64,000 nt of DNA from Parvibaculum sp. (GTDB lineage: Bacteria; Pseudomonadota; Alphaproteobacteria; Parvibaculales; Parvibaculaceae): NCBI GenBank assembly GCA_030649335.1, contig JAUSLL010000045.1, positions 1 through 64,000 on the forward strand, in the 5' to 3' direction. Shown piece after piece: positions 49,214-58,649 of this stretch. The notes beneath the pieces are model-generated. The model was not told where the DNA came from. It was given only the letters and a program-made list of their open reading frames with translations, and did no database searches. The position numbers were made by a program, and so were the translations under genes. The first letter of the stretch is position 1, and every line of letters begins with the position of its first letter.

Positions 49214-49807
49214 ATGAGAATTGTCGGTGGCGCGCATAAGGGCCGCATCATTGTGGCTCCCGACGGCGACGCGATCCGCCCGACGGGCGACCGCGTGCGC
49301 GAGAGCCTGTTCAACATTCTTGTGCATCATGATTTTTCCGACGAGCTTGGTGCGGATTTCGATCTCGACGGTGCGCGCGTGCTTGATCTCTTCGCAGGCA
49401 CGGGCGCGCTGGGTCTTGAAGCCATTTCACGCGGCGCAAGTTTTGCGCTCTTCGTTGACGATAGCATCGAAGCGCGTGGCGCGATCCGCGAGAACATGGA
49501 AAATCTGGGTCTGACCGGTCACGCGAAACTTTATAAGCGCGACGCGACGAAGCTCGGACCGCGACCGGGCAGCGTCGGGCCGCAATTCGATTTGGTGTTT
49601 CTTGATCCGCCCTATCGCATGGGTCTGGCGGAAAAAGCACTGGTGTCAACGCTTGAAGGCGGCTGGGTGAACCCACATGCTTTGTTTGTCGTGGAAGAGC
49701 ATGTGGAAGCAGGATTTGTTGCGCCGCAGGGGTTTGTTGAATTTGACCGGCGGAAATACGGGTTTAGCGAGATTGTGTTTTTGAAGCAGATTTCTTCGGA
49801 AGAGTAA
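49214..49807 (+). CDS. rsmD: 16S rRNA (guanine(966)-N(2))-methyltransferase
   Basis: Methylates G966 of 16S rRNA. Opens MRIVGGAHKGRII and has RPTGDRVRESLFNIL, the SAM-binding LDLFAGTGALGLEAISRGA (about residues 57-75) and the catalytic FLDPPYRMGLAE. 197 aa, the normal size. Directly after the pseudouridine synthase, as in many alphaproteobacteria. Confidence 0.96.
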   Translation: MRIVGGAHKGRIIVAPDGDAIRPTGDRVRESLFNILVHHDFSDELGADFDLDGARVLDLFAGTGALGLEAISRGASFALFVDDSIEARGAIRENMENLGLTGHAKLYKRDATKLGPRPGSVGPQFDLVFLDPPYRMGLAEKALVSTLEGGWVNPHALFVVEEHVEAGFVAPQGFVEFDRRKYGFSEIVFLKQISSEE

Positions 49808-49813
49808 GAGTAT

Positions 49814-50683
49814 ATGGCCACCATTCCGCTGATTTCAGGCCTTGCCGCCATTGCCGATAAATATGATGCGTTGCTCTGCGATGTGTGGGGCGTGCTGCAC
49901 AATGGCAAAGAGGCTTATGCCGGTGTGGCCGACGCGCTCGCGAATTTCCGCGCCAAGGGCGGTACTGTATTGTTGCTGTCCAATGCGCCGCGACCCTCCA
50001 TGCAATTGCCGATGATGCTGGCGAACATGGGCATCACGGACGCCGCCTATAACGGCATCCTCACATCGGGCGATGCGACGAAGACATTCATCACGCAACA
50101 TTCAATGGGCACGCAATGTTTTGCCATCGGACCTGGCCGCGACAATAATCTGTTTGATGATACGGGCATCGCGCAAGTGAGCGCGGAAGAAGCCGAGTTC
50201 ATCACTGTCACCGGACCTTTCGACGACGACAATGAAGGTCCTGAAGATTATCGCGAACGTTTTGAGCATTATGTGACACGCAAATTGCCGATGGTTTGCG
50301 CGAACCCCGACATTGTAGTGGAGCGCGGTCCTCGTCACATCTATTGCGCGGGCGCGCTGGCGCGGCTTTACGAAGAATTGGGCGGCAAGGTCGTCTATTT
50401 CGGTAAACCGCACGGGCCGATTTACGATGTGGCGCGGGCGCGGCTGACGAAGCTGGCGGGCCACGCCATTGCCGACAAACGCATTCTCGCGGTCGGTGAC
50501 GGGATCGCTACGGACATCAAAGGCGCGGTGGGCGCAGGCATCGACGCGCTCTTCATCACCGGCGGGATTGCGGCGGCGGAATGCGGACCGGACGCGGAAA
50601 CACCCGACGAGGCGCTGGTGACACAGTTTTGTAAGAAGGCGGGGCTGGCCCCTGTCGCAGCGACAGCGCGGCTTGTCTGGTAA
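49814..50683 (+). CDS. HAD-superfamily class IIA hydrolase (TIGR01459 type)
   Basis: NagD/phosphoglycolate-phosphatase-like HAD protein of 289 aa, with the nucleophile in DALLCDVWGVLHNGKEAYAG (about residues 17-36), VLLLSNAPRPS as motif II, and KPHGPIYDVARAR plus ILAVGDGIATDIKGAVGAGI for motifs III and IV. Group members in alphaproteobacteria often lie next to ribF, as here (551 bases), so a link to flavin or riboflavin phosphate turnover is possible but unproven. Confidence 0.9.
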   Translation: MATIPLISGLAAIADKYDALLCDVWGVLHNGKEAYAGVADALANFRAKGGTVLLLSNAPRPSMQLPMMLANMGITDAAYNGILTSGDATKTFITQHSMGTQCFAIGPGRDNNLFDDTGIAQVSAEEAEFITVTGPFDDDNEGPEDYRERFEHYVTRKLPMVCANPDIVVERGPRHIYCAGALARLYEELGGKVVYFGKPHGPIYDVARARLTKLAGHAIADKRILAVGDGIATDIKGAVGAGIDALFITGGIAAAECGPDAETPDEALVTQFCKKAGLAPVAATARLVW

Positions 50684-50794
50684 GATCGCGGTGAATGTTG
50701 CTTCATCTCTTGTGACTTCTCCTTGTGACGGGCGGCCTCTGCGCGATAGAGTGCGCGCGCAAAGACGACCCCTCCCCTCTTTCCGAGTATCCCC

Positions 50795-51235
50795 ATGACT
50801 GATTTCAGCGGCTATTGCATCGAAGACCTGAGCCTCGGCATGGAATCGACTTTTACCAAGGTGATCTCCGATGCGGATATCACCGCCTTTGCAGGTGTGT
50901 CAGGTGACACGAACCCTGTGCATCTGAACGATGTCTATGCGTCAAAGACCATGTTCGGCGGGCGCATTGCCCATGGCATGCTGAGCGCGAGCCTGATCTC
51001 GGCTGTCATCGGCACGCAATTGCCCGGGCCCGGCGCGATTTACATGTCGCAATCTTTGCGCTTTCGCGCGCCGGTGAAACCGGGCGACGAAGTGTCAGCG
51101 CATGTCGTGATTTCGGCGCTTGATGAAAAGCGCCGCCGCGTGACGCTCACCTGCACCGCGCATGTCGGCGACACGCTGGTGATCGACGGCGAAGCGATGG
51201 TCATGGTGCCGTCGAAAGAGGCTCGCCCCGCCTGA
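50795..51235 (+). CDS. MaoC-family enoyl-CoA hydratase/dehydratase
   Basis: Single-hotdog hydratase of 146 aa, (R)-specific type. The active-site Asp and His are in FAGVSGDTNPVHLNDVYASK (about residues 31-50), followed by FGGRIAHGMLSASLIS. Its stop overlaps the ribF start by one base (TGATG), so the two are coupled. May feed the fatty-acid or polyhydroxyalkanoate routes. Confidence 0.93.
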   Translation: MTDFSGYCIEDLSLGMESTFTKVISDADITAFAGVSGDTNPVHLNDVYASKTMFGGRIAHGMLSASLISAVIGTQLPGPGAIYMSQSLRFRAPVKPGDEVSAHVVISALDEKRRRVTLTCTAHVGDTLVIDGEAMVMVPSKEARPA

Positions 51236-52188
51236 TGCATATTCTCCGCCATCATACGCCGGTACCGCGCCCGCTACAGGGCGGTGTTTATGCGCTTGGC
51301 AATTTCGATGGTGTGCACAAGGGCCATCAGATCGTCATTGATGAAGCGCGCCGTGTGGCAAAGGAACTCAATGCGCCGCTGGGTGTGTTGGTGTTTGAAC
51401 CGCATCCGAAGCAGTTTTTCTTTCCCAATGAACCTTTCTTCCGTCTGACACCTTTTCGCGCCAAGGCGCGGCTGCTCGCGTCTCTCGGCGTCGATGTGCT
51501 TGCTGCGTTGCCCTTTGATGCGGCAATGGCAAAGCGGCAGGCACCGGAATTTATTCTAGACGTTCTCGTCAACGGATTGCACGCCGCCCATGTTGTTGCC
51601 GGATATGATTTCCGTTTCGGCAAAGGGCGCACAGGCGATGCGTCGATCCTCGCCTATATGGGCCGCGAAGAAGGCTATGGCGTTTCCATCGTCGAAGAAG
51701 TGGCACATGAGGGCGAAGCCTATTCCTCCACACGGATCCGCGAGCGGCTTGCTGCCGGTGATCCGCGCGGTGCCGCCGATCTGCTCGGCCATTGGTGGAC
51801 GGTTGAAACCCATGTGATGACCGGGGACCAGCGCGGCCGCACCATCGGTTTTCCCACCGCCAATCTGGCGCTTGAAGATCATGTGCAGCCCGCCCTCGGC
51901 GTTTATGCCGTGCGGGTCGAGATCGAGGATGGGCCGCACAAAGGGCATTACGATGGCGTTGCTAATTTCGGCAAGCGCCCGACCTTCGATAAGAAGGACG
52001 TTATCCTCGAAGTGCATCTGTTTGATTTTGACGGCGATATTTACGGCCATCACATTGCAGTGGGCTTTGTCGATTATCTGCGTCCCGAACAGAAGTTCGA
52101 CGGGCTCGATGCACTGAAAGCCCAGATCGCGAAAGACAGCGCCAAAGCACGCGAGATACTGGCGAACCTTGACGCAGCGGTGAAATAA
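51235..52188 (+). CDS. ribF: bifunctional riboflavin kinase/FAD synthetase
   Basis: Makes FMN and FAD from riboflavin. The N-terminal FAD-synthetase domain has LGNFDGVHKGHQIVIDEA (about residues 21-38) and SSTRIRERLAAGD; the C-terminal kinase has GDQRGRTIGFPTANLAL (about 199-215). 317 aa is normal. Coupled to maoC by a one-base overlap. Confidence 0.96.
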   Translation: MHILRHHTPVPRPLQGGVYALGNFDGVHKGHQIVIDEARRVAKELNAPLGVLVFEPHPKQFFFPNEPFFRLTPFRAKARLLASLGVDVLAALPFDAAMAKRQAPEFILDVLVNGLHAAHVVAGYDFRFGKGRTGDASILAYMGREEGYGVSIVEEVAHEGEAYSSTRIRERLAAGDPRGAADLLGHWWTVETHVMTGDQRGRTIGFPTANLALEDHVQPALGVYAVRVEIEDGPHKGHYDGVANFGKRPTFDKKDVILEVHLFDFDGDIYGHHIAVGFVDYLRPEQKFDGLDALKAQIAKDSAKAREILANLDAAVK

Positions 52189-52255
52189 CCCGCCGCATCA
52201 CTTCACTCAGACTGGCACCGCCCTTGCTGGGGTTACTCTTCAACGAGGGAGTAAC

Positions 52256-52999
52256 ATGACTTATTCGGACCATTACGAGACACTTAAAAGCAACAAGCGG
52301 CTAAACGGCATGTTCTCGTACAACATGGTGAAATATACGCTTGTCGTGATGTCGCTCGTCGTGCCGTTGCTGGGCATCTTCCGGGAATGGTACATTGCCC
52401 GGTTCGGTGTTGAGACAATCTTTCAGGACTTACGCCATATTTCCCTTGATTCAGAGATGTGCCTGGGTGCGTGGTATAGCGCATCGATTATTCTTTTGGG
52501 CGCGTGTCTGCTGTATCTGACCTCGCGCCTTGCGCGTCATCATGGCCACAGCGACGTCTGGTATTGGCGTATCCTGGCGATTGTATTCGTCGCTCTGTCG
52601 CTTGATGAAGAAACCAGCGTTCACGAAGTTTTTCTGGAACCTGTCCGCGACGCACTCGGCGTATCCGGGGTGTTTTACTACGCGTGGGTTGTGCCGGCGT
52701 TGATTCTGGTTCCACTCTTTGCTGCCTTTTACATCAACTTTCTACGCCGGTTGGCTAAACCCTACGGGTTTTGGTTTTTCATCTCAGGCGCTGTCTTTGC
52801 GACCGGTGCACTTGGCTTTGAAATGCTCGGCGGCTGGGCCTATCTGAATTACGGGCCGGAAAGTTTAGAGGTCGTGGTTCTGTTCGTGATCGAAGAGAGT
52901 CTCGAAATTTTCGGGATGACCTCTTTTATCATCGCCTTGTTGAGCTATTTGCGGCACATCTACGGTCAGGACGCAAAACACTGGATGCCGTTGCGGTGA
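52256..52999 (+). CDS. polytopic membrane protein of unknown function
   Basis: 247 aa with about six membrane helices. I know no family. A conserved-looking charged motif lies in the loop between helices: ALSLDEETSVHEVFLEP (about residues 117-133), with Asp, three Glu and His in a membrane-adjacent context, which could be catalytic or ion-binding. FVIEESLEIFGMTSF near the C-terminus is a further acidic/hydrophobic block. It starts 68 bases after ribF. Confidence 0.8.
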   Translation: MTYSDHYETLKSNKRLNGMFSYNMVKYTLVVMSLVVPLLGIFREWYIARFGVETIFQDLRHISLDSEMCLGAWYSASIILLGACLLYLTSRLARHHGHSDVWYWRILAIVFVALSLDEETSVHEVFLEPVRDALGVSGVFYYAWVVPALILVPLFAAFYINFLRRLAKPYGFWFFISGAVFATGALGFEMLGGWAYLNYGPESLEVVVLFVIEESLEIFGMTSFIIALLSYLRHIYGQDAKHWMPLR

Positions 53000-53052
53000 G
53001 GTCTGAGGGCGCGCCCGATTGACCGGCCAAGAATGCATCGGCAGGGGCCACA

Positions 53053-53748
53053 ATGGACGACTTTCAAGGCAGACCTCAGACGATACAGCCGAACTTGCGC
53101 AAGGTGTCCGATCCGGCGGATTTCATTCGCGCCAATACGCTGCTGCATGAGCCGCCGCTGATCCCCGAAGTGAAACTGCACCTCGCGTCCGAAATCGTGC
53201 CCATCTGGCAGATGACGGAAGAGGAGTTGGAAAAAACCGGATTGCCGCCGCCCTTCTGGGCTTTTGCCTGGGCGGGTGGCCAAGCGCTGTCGCGCTATAT
53301 TCTCGATCACCCGGACGTCGTGCGCGGTAAGCGGGTGCTGGATTTTGGGTCCGGCTCCGGCCTCATCGCCATTGCGGCCATGAAGGCGGGCGCGGCGAGC
53401 GTACTGGCAGCGGATATTGACACCTTTGCAGTCGCCTCCATACGGCTAAACGCCGAAGTGAACGATGTTTCAGTTGTTGTGACGGCGGATAATCTCGTCG
53501 GCTCAGCTAATCCGGGTTGGGACATCATCCTGATCGGCGACATGTGCTACGAACGCCCGCTGGCCGAAAGCATTGAAATCTGGGTTCGCGGCTTAGTGGC
53601 CGGAGGTGCTACAGCGCTGATCGGCGATCCGGGGCGGACCTATTTGCCCAAGACGGGTCTGGAGAAGCTCATCTCCTACGCTGTGAAGACGACGCGTGAG
53701 CTGGAAGACACGGATGTACGCAATACGAGTGTCTGGAAGATCGTTTAG
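53053..53748 (+). CDS. class I SAM methyltransferase, EtfB-lysine methyltransferase-like
   Basis: 231 aa. LPPPFWAFAWAGGQALSRYI is the family's leading block, VLDFGSGSGLIAIAAMKAG (about residues 94-112) is SAM motif I, ASVLAADIDTFAVASIRLN motif II and ILIGDMCYERPLAESI the catalytic DxCY region of the ETFB lysine methyltransferase group. The likely target is the beta subunit of electron transfer flavoprotein, which would link it to acyl-CoA dehydrogenase. Confidence 0.88.
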   Translation: MDDFQGRPQTIQPNLRKVSDPADFIRANTLLHEPPLIPEVKLHLASEIVPIWQMTEEELEKTGLPPPFWAFAWAGGQALSRYILDHPDVVRGKRVLDFGSGSGLIAIAAMKAGAASVLAADIDTFAVASIRLNAEVNDVSVVVTADNLVGSANPGWDIILIGDMCYERPLAESIEIWVRGLVAGGATALIGDPGRTYLPKTGLEKLISYAVKTTRELEDTDVRNTSVWKIV

Positions 53749-53886
53749 CTTCTGAACATGTGTTCACTTCTTATCAGTCCATTTTTGGAACCCGCTTTGC
53801 AAAAATGGTCTTTGCACGGTGGACAGGGGACGGGACAAGATGCGAACCGAAATTCATGCCCTCCCCGATTAGCAGAGAGACTTCCC

Positions 53887-54675
53887 ATGACCGACCATGT
53901 GCTTGTGAGCGTTGAAGATGGCGTCCAGATCGTCACCATGAACCGTCCCGACAAGAAAAACGCGCTGACGGCGGAGATGTACAAGGCGCTGGCCGACGCG
54001 ATTGAAAATGCCGATGCAGACCCGAAAATCCGTGTGACGCTTTACACCGGTTCCGGTGGCTCCTTCACGGCTGGCAATGATCTGGGTGACTTTGCCAAGG
54101 CGGGCGCAACGCCGGTGGACGAGAAGTCGACGGAGAAACCGCATGTGCAGCGTTTCCTCGAAAACCTCGCCAATGCGAAGAAGCCAATTGTCGCTTCCGT
54201 CAACGGGCTCGCGGTCGGTGTCGGCGTGACGATGCTGCTGCATTGTGACCTCGTTTATGCAGGTACGAGCGCCACGTTCCAGATGCCTTTCGTCAATCTC
54301 GGCCTTGTGCCGGAAGCGGGATCGACATTCCTGCTGCAGCGTCAGATCGGCATTCAGAAGGCGGCCGACCTGTTCCTCACCGGCAAGAAGCTCGGCGCGG
54401 AAAAGGCCGAAGCCATCGGGCTGGTCGCGGACGTGTTCCCTGACAATGAACTGCCCATCGAGGCACTTGCCCGCGCCAAGGCGCTGGCCGCCAAAGCGCC
54501 GAACGCGGTACGCGCCACCAAGGCGCTCCTCAAAGACAATGACCGCGACCGCGTGGGCGAAGCGCGCGAGAGCGAAGGGCGGGTTTTTGCATCGCAACTC
54601 CGCTCGGATGAGGTGAAAGAAGCCATCGGTGCCTTCTTTGAAAAGCGCGCGCCCGACTTCTCCAAATTCTCCTGA
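53887..54675 (+). CDS. enoyl-CoA hydratase/isomerase family protein
   Basis: Crotonase-fold enzyme, 262 aa from MTDHVLVSVEDGV. MNRPDKKNALTAEMYKALAD and the oxyanion-hole SGGSFTAGNDLGDFAKAG (about residues 56-73) are family marks; PIVASVNGLAVGVGVTMLLH is the second oxyanion glycine region. The start at 53887 is preferred because the upstream extension has no hydratase-like sequence. The usual paired catalytic glutamates are not both clear, so isomerase activity is possible. Confidence 0.9.
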   Translation: MTDHVLVSVEDGVQIVTMNRPDKKNALTAEMYKALADAIENADADPKIRVTLYTGSGGSFTAGNDLGDFAKAGATPVDEKSTEKPHVQRFLENLANAKKPIVASVNGLAVGVGVTMLLHCDLVYAGTSATFQMPFVNLGLVPEAGSTFLLQRQIGIQKAADLFLTGKKLGAEKAEAIGLVADVFPDNELPIEALARAKALAAKAPNAVRATKALLKDNDRDRVGEARESEGRVFASQLRSDEVKEAIGAFFEKRAPDFSKFS

Positions 54676-54773
54676 GAGTGGCCCTTGCGGGGGCAGGCGA
54701 AACGCACGACATAGGCGGGACGAACATCACAACATATGCCTTTTTTAATAAGGCTATTTGAGGAATCCCGCCC

Positions 54774-55295
54774 ATGTCGCTTTCCATGTATCAGGCGTCC
54801 GTGCCTCCCATGCTGCAAATGTTTGGCAGCATGACCAATCTGCTCGACAAAGCCGTTGCGCATTGCGAAGCGCGCAAGATTGATCCTGCCAGACTGCTGA
54901 CCTATCGCCTCGCGATGGACATGAACCCGTTGCCGAACCAGATTCAGGCGATCTCGGATCAGGCCAAGGGCTGCGTCGCGCGGCTTGCCGGGCTCGACAT
55001 TCCGTCCATGCCGGACACTGAAGCCTCGATCGATGATCTGAAGGCGCGCATCGCCAAGACGGTGGAATTCATCAAGAGCGTGAAGCCCGACCAGATCAAC
55101 GGCACAGAAGACAAAGAGATCGTGCTAAAGCTCGGCCCCGCCGGTCCCAACCAGTTTGAAATGAAGTTCACCGGCGCGCAGTACCTGCTGCATTTCGTGA
55201 TGCCGAACTTCTATTTCCACCACACAACCGCTTACGACATTTTGCGCCATGCGGGCGTGCCGATCGGCAAGCGGGATTTTATGGGTTCGATTTAA
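54774..55295 (+). CDS. DUF1993 domain protein
   Basis: 173 aa, member of the DinB-like DUF1993 family, four-helix bundle. MSLSMYQASVPPMLQMFGSM at the N-terminus, RLAMDMNPLPNQIQAISDQA in the middle and HFVMPNFYFHHTTAYDILRH near the end are characteristic; the histidines could bind a metal. Function unknown. Confidence 0.85.
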   Translation: MSLSMYQASVPPMLQMFGSMTNLLDKAVAHCEARKIDPARLLTYRLAMDMNPLPNQIQAISDQAKGCVARLAGLDIPSMPDTEASIDDLKARIAKTVEFIKSVKPDQINGTEDKEIVLKLGPAGPNQFEMKFTGAQYLLHFVMPNFYFHHTTAYDILRHAGVPIGKRDFMGSI

Positions 55296-55330
55296 GCTCG
55301 ACGCCTATCAGGCGGGCTGACATCTCGCGA

Positions 55331-55365
55331 TCCGCGCGCGGAATGCATCTGCATCCGCGCGCGGG
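55331..55365. terminator. probable bidirectional terminator
   Basis: GCGCGCGGAATGCA pairs with TGCATCCGCGCGC across TC with one bulged base. It lies between two convergent genes, but both sides lack a long T run. Confidence 0.5.
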
Positions 55366-55386
55366 ACTTGCTCTGGTTGGTATGTT

Positions 55387-56061
55387 TTACTTGCCGTGAT
55401 TGCGAAAAGTCACGTCGTAGCATTTACCGGACGGGCCTTGCGCAAAGCGCCACCGGTGGGCCTCTTTAAACCCAGCCTGAGACAGAAAAGCGTCGATCTG
55501 CGCAAGGCGCGGATAGCCTGCATAGAGTTCAAAATCTGCCGCCTCAGTGTGGATATACCGGAACGGCGAAAGGTCGCCAGCACCTTGAAGGATGGCAAGT
55601 TCAGAACCTTGCGTATCCATGACAAGTATGTCGAATTCATCCATTGATCGCCCGGACCGTGCGACGATTTCCGGCAGCGTTTCGGCGACGAGTTCAATGG
55701 CGTCCACATAGCTCACCTCTGGCCAAATCTCGGCGTGTTTGTCGAGATTCAAGACGGACGATGATTGCCCGTCATTACTTGAGATGTTCAGTGTCACGAC
55801 CTTTCCGGAAATATCGGACACGAGGCCTTTAACAGCGGTCTGATTTTTCGCCCCTGAAATATTTTTTTCCAGCGCCGCAAATACTTCGGGAATTGGCTCC
55901 ACCCAGAGAACGTTGAGCCCGTGTTCGGCGTATTCGCGCCATTCAGCGCCATTATTCGCTCCGATATGGATGACGCCTTTTGCCCCTTTGAGGAACCAGC
56001 CCGGCGCTTTGCCGCGCAACCTGTCCCAACGTTTTCGAAATGGCTTCGACTTGAATCTCAT
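55387..56061 (-). CDS. FkbM family methyltransferase
   Basis: SAM methyltransferase of 224 aa, probably O-methylating a sugar or polysaccharide. GVIHIGANNGAEWREYAEHG (about residues 29-48) is motif I; LWVEPIPEVFAALEKNI is motif II and DILVMDTQGSELAILQGAG the FkbM block. The start at 56061 has AAGG upstream; the frame stays open 40 codons further. No glycan gene adjoins. Confidence 0.9.
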   Translation of the reverse strand: MRFKSKPFRKRWDRLRGKAPGWFLKGAKGVIHIGANNGAEWREYAEHGLNVLWVEPIPEVFAALEKNISGAKNQTAVKGLVSDISGKVVTLNISSNDGQSSSVLNLDKHAEIWPEVSYVDAIELVAETLPEIVARSGRSMDEFDILVMDTQGSELAILQGAGDLSPFRYIHTEAADFELYAGYPRLAQIDAFLSQAGFKEAHRWRFAQGPSGKCYDVTFRNHGK

Positions 56062-56238
56062 CAACTGACCTTTTGCAAAAGAGGCAGCGAAACATAAAGC
56101 TTTGTGATGAGGGATATCAACCGCGTTCTCGCTTCTATGGAAGTTGAGACTGGTCGCATCAGACACAGCATCCGAGGTCATTCCGGAGATTGCTCACGGA
56201 ATGACGACAGAAAATCCAGCTGTTTCAGTAAAGAGTTC

Positions 56239-56835
56239 TCAGTAAGCCGCGGGACGCGAACCTGACGACACCCGTTCCGGCCAAAACCGCGGACGGCCTG
56301 TCATGCCGAAGGCCATGGGGCGGCGGGCGGACAGGGGGTTGGCGCCGGCATGCGGTTGCGGCGTGTCGATGCGGAGCGATCCCAGACGACGCTCGGCCAT
56401 CTGCAATTCGCCTTCGCGGTCTTCGAGAAGCAGCGGCAGGCTGAGCACACGGGCCCAGGAGCGCCAGCGGGCCGCGACATCGGCTCCGTCGAAGGAGACG
56501 TGCAGCGCCACAGAGCGGCGTTCGTCATGACGATGAACAAGCTGGACGAGCATCACGGGCTTGCCGCCCTTGTGATCGCGCCATGCGACGCGAAGTGCGA
56601 CGCCGCGATAGGCGGACATCTGCTCATCCCAATTGAACTGACCGAGGATGGGAGACGAATCCGTGACCTTCACCGCGTCCTTGTGCACCACCGCATAGCG
56701 GATGAAGCCGAACAGGCGATACATGGTCTCGTTGGCCGGAATGGTGACGCGGGCGGGCAGCATGAAAGGATTTGCGTCCACTTCGCCGCTGATCCAGCGC
56801 ATACGCGTCACGTGAGGCTTTACAACCGGGGCCAT
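56239..56835 (-). CDS. DUF6101 family protein
   Basis: Conserved alphaproteobacterial protein of about 198 aa without known function. MRWISGEVDANPFMLPARVT, VALRVAWRDHKGGKPVMLVQ and VHRHDERRSVALHVSFDGAD are blocks I associate with this family. Predicted soluble, beta-rich N-terminal part; the C-terminal 40 residues are Pro/Arg-rich and probably disordered. It diverges from ubiD. Confidence 0.7.
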   Translation of the reverse strand: MAPVVKPHVTRMRWISGEVDANPFMLPARVTIPANETMYRLFGFIRYAVVHKDAVKVTDSSPILGQFNWDEQMSAYRGVALRVAWRDHKGGKPVMLVQLVHRHDERRSVALHVSFDGADVAARWRSWARVLSLPLLLEDREGELQMAERRLGSLRIDTPQPHAGANPLSARRPMAFGMTGRPRFWPERVSSGSRPAAY

Positions 56836-57023
56836 GATGATCCTCAAACTCAAAACTCAATGGGCTGAGGCTAGGCACTTAAGGTTTGCATCGAATTAAC
56901 GAAATCGGTCAAAAAGAGTTAATGCGGTTCAAAATGAGCCCGATTGGCTTGGCCGCCCGTTTCCGGCATTCTCTGCTCGGCTCGCTTTGGCCGCGTTCCT
57001 GTTTTCCTTTGAGAGGCAAGCCC

Positions 57024-58556
57024 TTGTCCTATTCCTCGCTGCGCGATTTCCTCGACAAGCTCGAAGGCGAAGGCGAACTCGTGCGCGTGAAGGAGCCGGT
57101 GTCCTCGGTGCTGGAACTCACCGAAATCCAAACGCGGTTGCTCGCGGAGAACGGCCCTGCTGTGATCTTTGAAAACGTGACACGGGCCGACGGCACGCCT
57201 TCGCCCATGCCTGTGCTCGTCAATCTGTTCGGCACAGTGGAGCGCGTGGCGCTGGGCGTGACCATGGGCGGCGTCGAACGGCGCAACGCCAAGGACATGC
57301 GCGAGGTGGGCGAGATGCTCGCCTTTCTGCGCCAGCCAGAACCGCCGGGCGGCTTCCGAGAAGCCTTCTCGATGTTGCCGCTTTTGAAAACCGTGATGAC
57401 GATGAAACCGAAAACGGTGTCATCGTCTGCCGCGCCCTGTCAGGAAGTGGTGCTGACGGGCGATGATATTGACCTCAACGCCCTGCCGATCCAGACCTGC
57501 TGGCCGGATGAGCCTGCACCCCTCATCACCTGGCCGCTGGTTGTGACCAAGGGACCGTCCACGTCACGCGAGGATGATTTCAATCTCGGCATCTACCGGA
57601 TGCAGGTGCTGGGCAAGAACAAGACGATTATGCGCTGGCTCGCGCATCGTGGCGGCGCGCAGCATCATCAACGCTGGAAAGGCGAGAAGCGCGAACCGCT
57701 GCCGGTCGCCTGCGTCATCGGTGCGGATCCGGGAACTATTCTCGCTGCCGTCACGCCTGTGCCCGACACGCTGAGCGAGTATCAGTTCGCAGGTCTCTTG
57801 CGCGGCGAAAAGGTTGAGCTTGTCGATTGCAAGACCGTGCCGCTGAAAGTGCCCGCGCAAGCCGAGATTGTTATCGAGGGCCATGTGTCGCTTGATGATT
57901 ATGCCGATGAAGGTCCTTACGGCGATCACACCGGTTATTACAACTCGGTTGAGAAATTTCCGGTCTTCACCGTGTCGGCGATCACGATGCGCAAGAACCC
58001 GATTTATCTCTCGACCTTCACAGGCCGTCCGCCGGATGAACCCTCGGTGCTGGGCGAAGCACTGAACGAGGTTTTCATCCCGCTGTTGCAGCAACAATTT
58101 CCCGAGATCATCGACTTCTGGCTGCCGCCGGAAGGCTGCTCCTATCGCATTGCCGTCGTATCGATGAAGAAGGCCTATCCCGGCCACGCTAAGCGCGTGA
58201 TGATGGGTTGCTGGTCGTTCCTGCGTCAGTTCATGTACACGAAATGGCTGATCGTGGTGGATGACGACATCAACGCGCGCGACTGGAAAGACGTGATGTG
58301 GGCGATCTCGACGCGCATGGACCCGGTGCGCGACGTGACGCTTGTTGAAGGCACACCCATCGACTATCTCGACTTCGCCTCACCCGAAAGCGGGCTGGGC
58401 GGCAAGATCGGGTTGGATGCCACCAACAAATGGGTGCCGGAGACAAAGCGCGAATGGGGACGGCAGATTCGCATGGACCAGAATGTCATCGACGAGGTGA
58501 CGAAGAAGTGGTCGAAGCTTGGTTTGCCGGGGACGGGGAAACCGATCTGGAAATGA
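57024..58556 (+). CDS. ubiD: UbiD family decarboxylase
   Basis: Prenylated-FMN-dependent decarboxylase of ubiquinone biosynthesis. 510 aa from a TTG start at 57024 ([17 protein letters not shown]) preceded by AGAGG seven bases away; upstream in-frame ATGs at 56886, 56925 and 56937 would add a non-homologous tail. [20 protein letters not shown] and the conserved [20 protein letters not shown] (about residues 278-297) bind the cofactor and metal. Works with ubiA of this window. Confidence 0.93.
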   Translation: MSYSSLRDFLDKLEGEGELVRVKEPVSSVLELTEIQTRLLAENGPAVIFENVTRADGTPSPMPVLVNLFGTVERVALGVTMGGVERRNAKDMREVGEMLAFLRQPEPPGGFREAFSMLPLLKTVMTMKPKTVSSSAAPCQEVVLTGDDIDLNALPIQTCWPDEPAPLITWPLVVTKGPSTSREDDFNLGIYRMQVLGKNKTIMRWLAHRGGAQHHQRWKGEKREPLPVACVIGADPGTILAAVTPVPDTLSEYQFAGLLRGEKVELVDCKTVPLKVPAQAEIVIEGHVSLDDYADEGPYGDHTGYYNSVEKFPVFTVSAITMRKNPIYLSTFTGRPPDEPSVLGEALNEVFIPLLQQQFPEIIDFWLPPEGCSYRIAVVSMKKAYPGHAKRVMMGCWSFLRQFMYTKWLIVVDDDINARDWKDVMWAISTRMDPVRDVTLVEGTPIDYLDFASPESGLGGKIGLDATNKWVPETKREWGRQIRMDQNVIDEVTKKWSKLGLPGTGKPIWK

Positions 58557-58649
58557 TCCGTGCCGGTTCAATCACGGCGCGCCGTTAACACTCAAGTCAT
58601 TGAGTACAGCGATTCATAACACGGGCTGGTTTTCGGGCCGGATCGTGTT

